A stretch of 10,173 nt of DNA from SAR324 cluster bacterium. GTDB taxonomy: Bacteria; SAR324; JACQKK01. The position numbers were made by a program, and so were the translations under genes. Each line of letters begins with the position of its first letter. The stretch's first letter is position 1. The stretch spans positions 1-10,173 of the forward strand of contig JAPUJL010000519.1 of assembly GCA_027296185.1 (NCBI GenBank), read 5' to 3'. This document shows positions 1-6,220 of the stretch, one piece after another. The notes under the pieces are model-generated. The model saw only the letters and a list, made by a program, of their open reading frames with translations, was not told the DNA's origin and made no database searches.

Positions 1-119
1 AAGGCGTTTTGCATGTCGAGCAGGGTCTGCTCGAGCATCTTGGTCGGATCTTCCGCCCGGTTCAGCAGCGAGTTGAGGTTCGAGCGCACGACGTTGATGG
101 TTCGCGACAGGATTCCCAT
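1..119 (-). CDS. pspA: PspA/IM30 family protein, N-terminal part (runs off left edge)
   Basis: Only the first 39 codons are present; the rest lies beyond the left edge. The protein begins MGILSRTINVVRSNLNSLLN and continues with RAEDPTKMLEQTLLDM. This is the amphipathic N-terminal helix and the start of the first coiled-coil helix of the PspA/IM30 (Vipp1) family. Family members bind the inner face of the cytoplasmic membrane and assemble into ESCRT-III-like oligomers that protect stressed membranes; that is family knowledge. The start is well supported by a GGAGG ribosome binding site at 124-128, four bases before the ATG. It lies 88 bases downstream of the EIIA(Man) stop on the same strand, so the two may be cotranscribed. 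I see no PspF gene and no sigma-54 -24/-12 site in the visible upstream part. The family call is strong; whether it is PspA proper or another IM30 paralogue cannot be told from 39 residues. Confidence 0.88.
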   Translation of the reverse strand, partial: MGILSRTINVVRSNLNSLLNRAEDPTKMLEQTLLDMQNA

Positions 120-123
120 ATGT

Positions 124-128
124 CCTCC
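124..128 (-). promoter_or_regulatory. Shine-Dalgarno site of the pspA gene
   Basis: GGAGG on the minus strand lies four bases before the ATG at 117-119. It is the clearest ribosome binding site in the window and fixes the pspA start. Confidence 0.7.
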
Positions 129-207
129 ATGCGGCCGGGCACTGGATTCGGCGCGCCATGCTCCACAACTCGGCGCACACCCCGTCCGGCCAGGGAAGCG
201 GCTCCGT

Positions 208-636
208 TCAGCCGCCCGTGAGGATGTCCCCCGCCGACTTGATCGCTTCGGTTCCGGCGGTGACGATGTGGCTGCTAGCCTCCTTGAGAGGCAAATCGGG
301 GGGCAGGCTCGCCGCGGCGACGGCCATGGGGAGATTGACCCCGGTGACGATCTCCACCCGTTCCTCCTCGGCCAGGGCCAAGGCCGCCGATCCGGGCGTT
401 CCCCCGAACAGGTCTACCATGATGATCACGCCGCGGCCCTGGTTCACCTTGCGCACCAGCGTCTTCAATTGCTGGGAGAAGCGGCGCGGATCGTCCCCAT
501 CCCGAAAGAGGGTGAAGCGCAACGCCGTCTCCCGGCCCAGCACGAATTCGCAGACCTCGACCAGCGTCCGCGCCAGCTCGCCATGGGAGGCGACGATCAG
601 CCCGATCGATTTGGGCTGCTTCGGTTCTTCCGCCAT
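208..636 (-). CDS. PTS EIIA component, mannose family (regulatory PTS type)
   Basis: This 142-residue protein is a stand-alone EIIA domain of the mannose/sorbose family, of normal length for the single domain. Residues 11-21 carry the phosphorylation-site motif (IGLIVASHGEL, with His18 the expected phospho-acceptor). Residues 72-84 carry the second conserved loop (IMVDLFGGTPGSA). No EIIB domain is fused to it and no IIC/IID permease genes are nearby, which points to a regulatory rather than sugar-transporting role. In many Gram-negative genomes such a protein follows rpoN-hpf-(hprK)-ptsN-rapZ and precedes HPr and enzyme I. Here it is separated from ptsN by the isocitrate lyase and regulator genes, and pspA, not HPr, follows it. 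It is probably expressed from its own promoter at 708-736. The ATG has only a weak purine-rich stretch upstream. The family call is firm; its phospho-donor and target are unknown. Confidence 0.92.
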   Translation of the reverse strand: MAEEPKQPKSIGLIVASHGELARTLVEVCEFVLGRETALRFTLFRDGDDPRRFSQQLKTLVRKVNQGRGVIIMVDLFGGTPGSAALALAEEERVEIVTGVNLPMAVAAASLPPDLPLKEASSHIVTAGTEAIKSAGDILTGG

Positions 637-707
637 GAGCCGCGACCCCGATCAGGTTGTCCGTCCCACTTGCGTGCCGTCCAGCGCCCTTCTCGCGGTG
701 CGGGAAA

Positions 708-736
708 ATACTACCCAACGGGCTCCGCTCCCGCAA
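708..736 (-). promoter_or_regulatory. Candidate sigma-70 promoter for the EIIA(Man) gene
   Basis: Read on the minus strand, TTGCGG (731-736) and TAGTAT (708-713) are separated by 17 bases. The predicted transcription start is near 701, leaving a leader of about 65 bases before the ATG at 636. The site lies in the 146-base gap after the regulator stop, so EIIA(Man) need not depend on read-through from the regulator. The call is by inspection only. Confidence 0.45.
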
Positions 737-782
737 CCGCACCCGGCGTCCTGCCTGCTGCACCGGCTGCGCTACCGGCAAG

Positions 783-2279
783 TCAGGACTCGGACTGGAG
801 CAGCCGCTGCAATGCGTGGGCGCGGGATTGTTGCAGCTCGTGCTGAAGATGGAGCGCCGGCGGGGCCGCTCTCAGGCTGCACTCACTGATCGATAAGCTA
901 CAACGCTCGCACGTCCGATTAACTTCTTCCTGGGGCACGTCGGGATCGGACCAGAATCGCACGGCCCTCCGGAAGGCGCCGTCGACGAGGAAGGCCAACG
1001 TTACGCTGGTCAGAATCTCCGGATTGAGCGCCAGGGGACGGGCCAGCGTGATCAGGAAGTACTGCTCCCCCGTGTGCAAAAACAGTGCGCGTTGCGCTGC
1101 GGCGATCGGCGCTTGGGGCCGCCGCCCTTTCGCCCGTTCGCGGAGATCGTTCAGCAGGGACACCGCCAGCGAGCGCCGGCAATAGTGCTCGTGTAATCCC
1201 ACGCCTGCGGGGATCAACAATCCTGCCATGTTGAACTGCTTGGTGATCTCGAATGTATCGCGAACGGTGTCGTAGCCGACTCGGATGAAATGGTAGTGCT
1301 TCAGTCCGAGTTTCACCGCCGCGAGCTGGGTCAGGCGGTACAGGAACATTTCCGGAGTGACCCGGTACGCATTCATCATCTTCAGGAATCCGGCCGCATC
1401 CCAGTGCGGATTGCGGAAAAACGCTTTCAGGTCCCCCACCAACCGCCGCTGATCGATCAACAATGCGCCCGCGTAGTAGGAGGCTTTGAAGTCGTTCAGC
1501 ACCTGTTCGAACGACTCCGCCTCAGCCCGCGAGGAAGCTGCTCCGCGGACCGTCAAGCCCAACTCGCGGTAGCCGATTTCTCGGCCGATTTGGAACGCCT
1601 TCTGAGCGCTGGTGAGATTTCGGTTGAGCAGTAGGCGCTCCGGCGGACCCTTGATCCAGACCGAGCGGAATCCACTCAACTCCGGCTGACGCACGAGGGT
1701 TTCCTCGTCGATCGTCACCCCGAACCGGCTCGTCAGCACCGCCGCCAACGACGGCGTCCGCAAGGCCTGCTCCTTCCACCCGTTTTGCTTCCGGAACCCC
1801 GCCGCGGCAGACTCGATGTCCTCGAAATGGTTCTCGTGGGTCTGTTGATAGGAGCGCAGCATCGCGTAGAAGAAGTGCTCCACGTGCACGTCGTAGCTGC
1901 TGGCCAGCTCCGCCAGGGTGTGGAGGAACGCGCCGACTTCCCGCGGGGAGCGGGCGATCAGATTGACGATGTCGCGGGGGGCCAAGCCGAACAGGCTCAA
2001 CGGCAGCGCCTGCACCATCGGCGAATCGAGCAGCGTCTCGATGGCGCCGTAGGGGTGCCCCAGCTTGAGGGACACCAACTCGTCGTAGTCGGTGTCGAGC
2101 GCCTTGGCCAACTGCAGGATCTTATCGGCTTTGGGATACTTCTTCCCCTTCTCGATCTCGTTGAGATAGGAGAGCGACAGTCCCGAGCGCTCGGACAATT
2201 CGGCGAGCCCGTAACCCTGCCCCACGCGAAGCCGCCGCAGCTTCAAACCGAAGATAATCGGCAGGTGCTCCTCTCGCAT
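783..2279 (-). CDS. XRE-family short-chain fatty acid regulator (ScfR/RamB/PrpR type)
   Basis: This 498-residue protein is a likely regulator of the divergent isocitrate lyase gene. Residues 8-68 form a Cro/C1-type helix-turn-helix (LAELSERSGLSLSYLNEIEKG, spanning 26-46, is the core). The middle aligns in layout with the ImmA/IrrE (M78) region of ScfR proteins. Its metal-binding HExxH is replaced by REIGY (233-237), so protease activity is unlikely. The C-terminus ends in CERCSLSISEC (457-467) followed by RAAPP (470-474), resembling the Cys-rich end of the ScfR domain. The family includes Corynebacterium RamB (acetate and glyoxylate genes) and mycobacterial PrpR (methylcitrate genes and icl). 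PrpR binds acyl-CoA and carries an Fe-S cluster; this is family knowledge. Length matches the family (about 470-500). The ATG at 2279 is preferred because it begins just before the HTH and has a weak GGGAAG site upstream; the frame stays open upstream into icl antisense but looks non-coding there. The regulated target is inferred from position. Confidence 0.86.
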   Translation of the reverse strand: MREEHLPIIFGLKLRRLRVGQGYGLAELSERSGLSLSYLNEIEKGKKYPKADKILQLAKALDTDYDELVSLKLGHPYGAIETLLDSPMVQALPLSLFGLAPRDIVNLIARSPREVGAFLHTLAELASSYDVHVEHFFYAMLRSYQQTHENHFEDIESAAAGFRKQNGWKEQALRTPSLAAVLTSRFGVTIDEETLVRQPELSGFRSVWIKGPPERLLLNRNLTSAQKAFQIGREIGYRELGLTVRGAASSRAEAESFEQVLNDFKASYYAGALLIDQRRLVGDLKAFFRNPHWDAAGFLKMMNAYRVTPEMFLYRLTQLAAVKLGLKHYHFIRVGYDTVRDTFEITKQFNMAGLLIPAGVGLHEHYCRRSLAVSLLNDLRERAKGRRPQAPIAAAQRALFLHTGEQYFLITLARPLALNPEILTSVTLAFLVDGAFRRAVRFWSDPDVPQEEVNRTCERCSLSISECSLRAAPPALHLQHELQQSRAHALQRLLQSES

Positions 2280-2367
2280 CCGACGCTTCCCGTCATTCGT
2301 GCACGATCCCGGGCGTTTCCTGCCCGTATCCGCGCTCACTCTACCACGCCTTCCCAGAGGCCGGCAA

Positions 2368-2413
2368 TTCGCATCCGCTTGCAGCGAAAACCATATATTA
2401 GCGAATTTTCGCT
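2368..2413. promoter_or_regulatory. Candidate operator cluster in the icl/regulator control region
   Basis: Several copies of one short element are nested here. AGCGAATTTTCGCT (2400-2413) is a 6+6 inverted repeat with a 2-base centre. AGCGAAAA (2383-2390) and TTTTCGCT (2406-2413) form a perfect 8+8 inverted repeat 15 bases apart. TTCGC (2368-2372) pairs with GCGAA (2384-2388). The rightmost element ends on the first base of the -35 box of the icl promoter, and the leftmost elements flank an A/T-rich stretch (CATATATTA) that may be the regulator's own -10. The TTCGC/GCGAA half-site resembles the TTTGC-containing sites reported for RamB and PrpR. Binding by the adjacent regulator is inference. 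Confidence 0.55.
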
Positions 2414-2441
2414 TGACGTATCGATTCCGCTGGGGAACAAT
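2413..2441 (+). promoter_or_regulatory. Candidate sigma-70 promoter for isocitrate lyase
   Basis: TTGACG (2413-2418) and AACAAT (2436-2441) are separated by 17 bases. The -35 matches consensus at five of six positions and the -10 at four of six. The predicted start near 2448 gives a leader of about 75 bases. The inverted repeat at 2400-2413 abuts the -35, as expected of a regulated promoter. Confidence 0.55.
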
Positions 2442-2522
2442 ACGTACAGCTACCGGCTGCGGCGCACCCCCGTGGCGCGAAGCGGCGCTTTTTATCTTGA
2501 AATTACAGGAGCATGCGAGCCC

Positions 2523-3752
2523 ATGGAACAGCAAGCCGAGTTCAAACCGTCGCCGTCCACCTCGAATCCGCCTCTGCGCGAGGCGCCCGCTGCGACCCGC
2601 TGGACGGAAATCCTCGCCGGACGGGCGGACCCCGCGGCGACCCCCGAAGCGCGGTTTCGGGAGTTCCGCTTTCCGGCGGAACACCCGAGCACGTTGTTGC
2701 GCCGGCTGTTGACCGAGAATTCCTATCTGTTTGCACCGGGCCTTTACAATGCGGGCGGGCTCAAGCTGGCGGCCTATGCGGGTTTCCGCGCCGCGTACCT
2801 GAGCGGATACTCGTATGCCCTCGAGGAACACGGAACCACCGACGTGGGGGCATTCAGCCGCGTCGAACTGGCGGAGCAGGCCCGGCGCATGGTGCGTGCA
2901 GGCGACTACTGGGTACGGGAGCGATACGTCGACGAAGGGACGATCGCCGATCGCCTGCCCTTGATCGTGGATCTGGAGGATGGCCACGGCGGATTCGGCC
3001 AAGTGCAAACGCTGATGGGACAGATTCTACCGGCGGGCGTGGCGGCGGGTCATCTGGAGGATCAGGCCGAACGGCGCTGCGGTCACCTGCCCGGCAAAGT
3101 GCTGGTGTCGACGGAGAAACAGGTCGAGCGGCTCCTTGCCGCACGCAGCGAGGCGGACCAAATGGGCGTGGACGATTTTATCCTCATCGCCCGCACAGAC
3201 GCCGCCACCGCCCGGCACACGCCGGAAGGCACGCCCGGCAGCATCGACCTAGCGGTCGAGCGCACGCTGGCCTATGCCCGTGCCGAAATCCACAATCGGC
3301 GGGCCATCGACTTGGCTTGGTGCGAATTCAAGGACCAGGAATGGGAGGCGATCGTGTACTGGGCGCGGAAAGTGCGCCGGGTTCACCCCGATCTCGATCT
3401 GGCGATCAACCTCTCCTCGTCTTTCGACTGGACCAATCCCCGTTTTCAGCCGGTGTTCAGCTTCGAGCAATTGGCCGAGGAGGGCTTCAAATACCTGTTC
3501 ATGACCCTGGCCGACAACCACGCGGGGCGAAACGGAAGCTGGCGATTTTTCCAGGACATCCAGCGGCGGGGCACCGAGGCCTTCGCCGACCTCCAACTGC
3601 TCGAGGGAGAATCGGGGACCCCGTCGAAGAGCCACAATCAGCTCGCGGGGACCCAGGCCTACTTCGTCGGCGGCACCGTCTTCGGATCGGGCAGCTTTAA
3701 ATCGGGAGACCTACGCAGCTCCGACGCGGAACTCTCGGAGGTGGCGCAATAG
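2523..3752 (+). CDS. aceA: Isocitrate lyase (divergent, SGY type)
   Basis: This 409-residue protein belongs to the isocitrate lyase/PEP mutase superfamily. It should split isocitrate into glyoxylate and succinate, the first step of the glyoxylate shunt, in the cytoplasm. The lyase signature is RRCGHL (184-189), with catalytic Cys186. Other active-site residues are present: Arg224 (ARTDA), Glu268 (WCE), Asn296-Ser298-Ser300 (NLSSS) and Thr328 (MTLA). The acidic metal loop is VDLEDGHGGFG (149-159). Length suits isocitrate lyase (about 430) and not the shorter 2-methylisocitrate lyase (about 295). One oddity is that the glyoxylate-binding SGW loop reads SGY (94-96). The ATG was chosen because AGGAG (2507-2511) lies 11 bases upstream; an ATG at 2513 is too close to that site and in another frame. 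The gene converges on ptsN (41-base gap) and diverges from the regulator. Malate synthase is not in the window. 2-Methylisocitrate cleavage as an added activity cannot be excluded. Confidence 0.87.
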   Translation: MEQQAEFKPSPSTSNPPLREAPAATRWTEILAGRADPAATPEARFREFRFPAEHPSTLLRRLLTENSYLFAPGLYNAGGLKLAAYAGFRAAYLSGYSYALEEHGTTDVGAFSRVELAEQARRMVRAGDYWVRERYVDEGTIADRLPLIVDLEDGHGGFGQVQTLMGQILPAGVAAGHLEDQAERRCGHLPGKVLVSTEKQVERLLAARSEADQMGVDDFILIARTDAATARHTPEGTPGSIDLAVERTLAYARAEIHNRRAIDLAWCEFKDQEWEAIVYWARKVRRVHPDLDLAINLSSSFDWTNPRFQPVFSFEQLAEEGFKYLFMTLADNHAGRNGSWRFFQDIQRRGTEAFADLQLLEGESGTPSKSHNQLAGTQAYFVGGTVFGSGSFKSGDLRSSDAELSEVAQ

Positions 3753-3792
3753 CCGGCGCGCACCGCGGCCGCTGACTGACGAGCCCCCGACG

Positions 3793-4251
3793 CTATGGGG
3801 TTTCCTGGCTCTGAATCAGTTCGATGACGGCCTCCGGCGAGTCCACCGTCATCAACTGCTCCCGGATTTTGGCGTCCTTGATGAGGCGGGCGATCTTGGC
3901 GAGGGTGAACAGGTGATCGTTGCTGCCATTTTCCGGTGCCACGAGCAGGAAGAAGAGGCGCGTGGGTTTACCGTCGATGGCGTCGAAATCCACCTGCCCC
4001 GTGGTGCGGCCGATGGCGATCACCGTCCGCGTCACCTCGCGGCTCCGCCCATGGGGGATGGCGACGCCGTGGCCGATGCCGGTAGAGCCCAGCCCTTCCC
4101 GCTCGAGCAGCGTCCCCGTCAGCGCGGCCTGGTCTTCGATCTTCCCGGCACGCTTGAGGATGGCGACCAGTTCCGCAATGACCCCCTCCTTGCTCGAACC
4201 GTTGAGGGAGAAATCGATCGTCGAGGGGTCGAGGTAGTTCAAGATGGGCAT
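3793..4251 (-). CDS. ptsN: PTS EIIA-Ntr protein (PtsN)
   Basis: This roughly 152-residue protein is the fructose/mannitol-type EIIA domain of the nitrogen-PTS, a phosphorylation-controlled regulator and not a sugar transporter. Its core motif is GIGHGVAIPHGR; the histidine of PHG (His67 from this start) is the expected phosphorylation site. Later conserved parts include the LFFLLVAPE strand and DHLFTLAKIARLI. The start at 4251 gives MPILNYLDPSTIDFSL, matching the usual N-terminus of the family. An ATG four codons upstream (4263) is in frame and neither has a convincing ribosome binding site. It follows rpoN in the same direction, as in most Gram-negative rpoN loci, but hpf is missing between them. 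The stop lies 41 bases from that of the converging isocitrate lyase gene. In other bacteria PtsN affects potassium uptake, stress responses and nitrogen control; none of that can be read from this sequence. Confidence 0.93.
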   Translation of the reverse strand: MPILNYLDPSTIDFSLNGSSKEGVIAELVAILKRAGKIEDQAALTGTLLEREGLGSTGIGHGVAIPHGRSREVTRTVIAIGRTTGQVDFDAIDGKPTRLFFLLVAPENGSNDHLFTLAKIARLIKDAKIREQLMTVDSPEAVIELIQSQETP

Positions 4252-4293
4252 AGCTGCGAACATTCACGATTGAGGGTTGCGTTCTCGCACTTG

Positions 4294-4320
4294 CGCCCGC
4301 CGATCGCGCCAACTCGGGCG
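4294..4320. repeat. 6+6 inverted repeat between rpoN and ptsN
   Basis: CGCCCG (4294-4299) and CGGGCG (4315-4320) are perfect complements with a 15-base loop. The hairpin would lie in the rpoN-ptsN transcript, about 45 bases before the ptsN start. No T-run follows on the minus strand, so it is not a standard terminator. It could shape ptsN expression or be chance in GC-rich DNA. Nothing else is visible in this 142-base gap, where hpf is often found. Confidence 0.3.
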
Positions 4321-4393
4321 TCGGGTCGCGGAGGCCCGGCCATGCGGCGGCGGGCCGAAAGGGGAATGCGGTTGAGGGGACGGCGAGACGGCA

Positions 4394-6064
4394 TCAGAAC
4401 AATTGCTTGCGTTTGTTCGAGGGCAAAAGATTGAGCGCTTCGCGGTATTTGGCGACGGTGCGCCGCGCGACCTTGATTTGCATTTGCTGGTACAGGTGCT
4501 CGGCGATCTGAATATCGGTCAACGGCACGCGCACGTTCTCCTTGCCGATGATTTTCTCGATCAGGTCCTTGATTTTCTTGGACGAGATCACCTCGCCGTG
4601 GCCTTGGTCGATTCCGCTGGTGAAGAAGTACTTGAGTTCGAATATTCCCTGGGGCGTGTGCACATACTTGTTGGTCGTGATCCGGCTGACCGTGGACTCG
4701 TGGACTTCGATGTCTTCCGCCACGTCCTTCAGCACCAGCGGCTTCAGGAAGTTGATCCCCTTCTCGAAAAACTCGTACTGGTGCTTGAGGATGCTCTTGG
4801 TGACCCGGAAGATGGTGCGCTGCCGCTGCTCGATGGACTTCATGAGCCAGTTGCCGGCCTTGATCTTCTCCTGGATGTATTCCTTGGTCAGCGAGGAGTC
4901 CGCGTCCTTGCCTTTGGCCAACTCCCGGTAATAGTCGTTGATCTTGAGCCGCGGCATGCCGCTATCGTTCAACGAGACGCGGAACTGACCCACCTGGCCA
5001 TCCGAATCCGAGCCCTCGCTGCTGAACTTGTAGATATAAACGTCCGGAATGATGTGTTGGGGCCGTTCGGAGACGAACGAGCGGCCCGGCTTGGGCTCCA
5101 GCGACATGATCAGCTTATAGGCCTCGATCACGTCCTCCAGGTCGGCCTTTTGGCGGCGGGCGATCTTGCGCAGATCCTTGCTCTCCAGCAGCTTCAGTTC
5201 CTGGTTCACGATGCGGAAGGCCAGCCCGTCCTCCATGTCCGAGGCCTTTAGCTGTACTTCGAGGCACTCCTTCAAACTGCGCGAGCCGGCGCCGGTGGGG
5301 TCCAGGGTCTGCAGAAACCGCAGCACCCCCTCGACCACCGCCCCGGCGGCGGGGTTGAGCTTGATCCTGCGCTTGGGCTTGACCCGTTGGACCTGCTCTT
5401 CCTCGAAGGTGGGGGGCTCCTTGGATTTCTTGGAGGGCGGCGGCGGCTTGGCCGACTGAAACTTGACGGTCAGGAGATCCGGATCGAGCTCCTCCGGGGG
5501 CGTGACGGTGAAGGCATCGGTTCCCAGGGCGTGCACGATTCGGTCGTGCAGATCGGGATCCAGCTCCAGCAGTTCCTGGATGCTGATCGTGAGATAACCG
5601 TCGTCGTCCAGGTTGCCGATCAGGTATTCCCCGATCGCCATCTCGAGGGGCGAGAGGGAGGTCATCTCCAACTGCCAGCGCAGGTGGTCCTGCAAGGAAT
5701 CGGTGCCGGCGAGTGTCGCCTCGAGGCTGTACTCGTCGCCGTCGTCGCCCCGGTAGCGCTCCCGGATCACCCCCCCGCCGGCTTCCAGGTACTGCTGAAA
5801 CTCCAGCTCCGTGGGCGTGGACTGGGGTTCCACCAGATTCTCCTCGGGGCTGTCGACCCGGGCTTTGATCTCCTCCGGCTCGTCGGAGGATTCCTCGTTG
5901 TTGTCGTCGGATTCCTCGAGGACGGGATTTTCGATCAGCGCCTGGTCGATCAATTCCTCGAGCTCGTTGCGGGAGAGTTGGAGCAGCTTGATGGCCTGCT
6001 GAAGCTGCGGCGTCATGATGAGCTGTTGGCTCATCCGCATTTGCAGTTTGAGGTTCAGCGCCAT
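4394..6064 (-). CDS. rpoN: RNA polymerase sigma-54 factor
   Basis: This 556-residue sigma-54 directs RNA polymerase to -24/-12 promoters that need AAA+ activators. Region I (1-50) is intact, with the Gln/Leu-rich MALNLKLQMRMSQQLIMTPQ start. An acidic region II follows (51-75, rich in Asp/Glu/Ser). The core-binding region spans about 120-330, including GEYLIGNLDDDGYL (145-158) and LDPTGAGSRSLKECL (254-268). The DNA-binding HTH is at about 445-470 (DVAEDIEVHESTVSRIT), and the RpoN box ARRTVAKYRE is at 533-542. It is about 80 residues longer than the E. coli protein (477). Much of the excess is a Pro/Lys/Glu-rich insertion at about 170-240 inside the core-binding region. The ATG is supported by AAGGG about ten bases upstream and by the conserved start. 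It lies between lptB and ptsN, the common Gram-negative order. Identity is beyond doubt. Confidence 0.97.
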   Translation of the reverse strand: MALNLKLQMRMSQQLIMTPQLQQAIKLLQLSRNELEELIDQALIENPVLEESDDNNEESSDEPEEIKARVDSPEENLVEPQSTPTELEFQQYLEAGGGVIRERYRGDDGDEYSLEATLAGTDSLQDHLRWQLEMTSLSPLEMAIGEYLIGNLDDDGYLTISIQELLELDPDLHDRIVHALGTDAFTVTPPEELDPDLLTVKFQSAKPPPPSKKSKEPPTFEEEQVQRVKPKRRIKLNPAAGAVVEGVLRFLQTLDPTGAGSRSLKECLEVQLKASDMEDGLAFRIVNQELKLLESKDLRKIARRQKADLEDVIEAYKLIMSLEPKPGRSFVSERPQHIIPDVYIYKFSSEGSDSDGQVGQFRVSLNDSGMPRLKINDYYRELAKGKDADSSLTKEYIQEKIKAGNWLMKSIEQRQRTIFRVTKSILKHQYEFFEKGINFLKPLVLKDVAEDIEVHESTVSRITTNKYVHTPQGIFELKYFFTSGIDQGHGEVISSKKIKDLIEKIIGKENVRVPLTDIQIAEHLYQQMQIKVARRTVAKYREALNLLPSNKRKQLF

Positions 6065-6090
6065 ATGTTCTCGCCCTTACCTGCTTCGCG

Positions 6091-6124
6091 GGACGGCCGT
6101 CCGTTGCGTCCGCTCCCTGCGGAC
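6091..6124. repeat. Palindrome and hairpin in the rpoN leader
   Basis: The gap between lptB and rpoN (6065-6220) contains a perfect 12-base palindrome, GGACGGCCGTCC (6091-6102). Just beside it is a hairpin with a 6-base stem, GTCCGC (6108-6113) and GCGGAC (6119-6124), around a 5-base loop. Both lie 27-60 bases before the rpoN ATG. There is no T-run, so a rho-independent terminator is not supported. A protein-binding site or mRNA structure is possible. Confidence 0.4.
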
Positions 6125-6220
6125 TCCTTGGCATCCAATTTGCGTCCCTTTCACAGAGATACCCAAACTGCCCCCCGATTCCAAGCGGCAAATGTCGTGC
6201 CGCGAATCCAATCCCGGTTG

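Noticed and set aside
120..207. Sigma-54 promoter for pspA
   Set aside because: Psp genes are sigma-54 dependent in enterobacteria and rpoN is nearby, but no TGGCAC-N5-TTGC-like site is visible in this gap.
1785..2522. Plus-strand open frame continuing upstream of isocitrate lyase
   Set aside because: It runs antisense through the regulator HTH and the control region, looks like low-complexity GC-rich translation, and would skip the promoter and AGGAG site; the enzyme fold starts after 2523.
2280..3008. Minus-strand extension of the regulator frame into icl
   Set aside because: It has no recognisable domain, overlaps icl antisense, and spans the shared promoter region.
2513..3700. Plus-strand open frame beginning just after AGGAG
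   Set aside because: It is a shadow of isocitrate lyase in another frame; its product is Arg/Gly-rich and matches nothing, and the ribosome site is one base from its ATG.
3753..3792. Terminator between the converging icl and ptsN genes
   Set aside because: The 40 bases are GC-rich but show no clear stem followed by a T-run on either strand.
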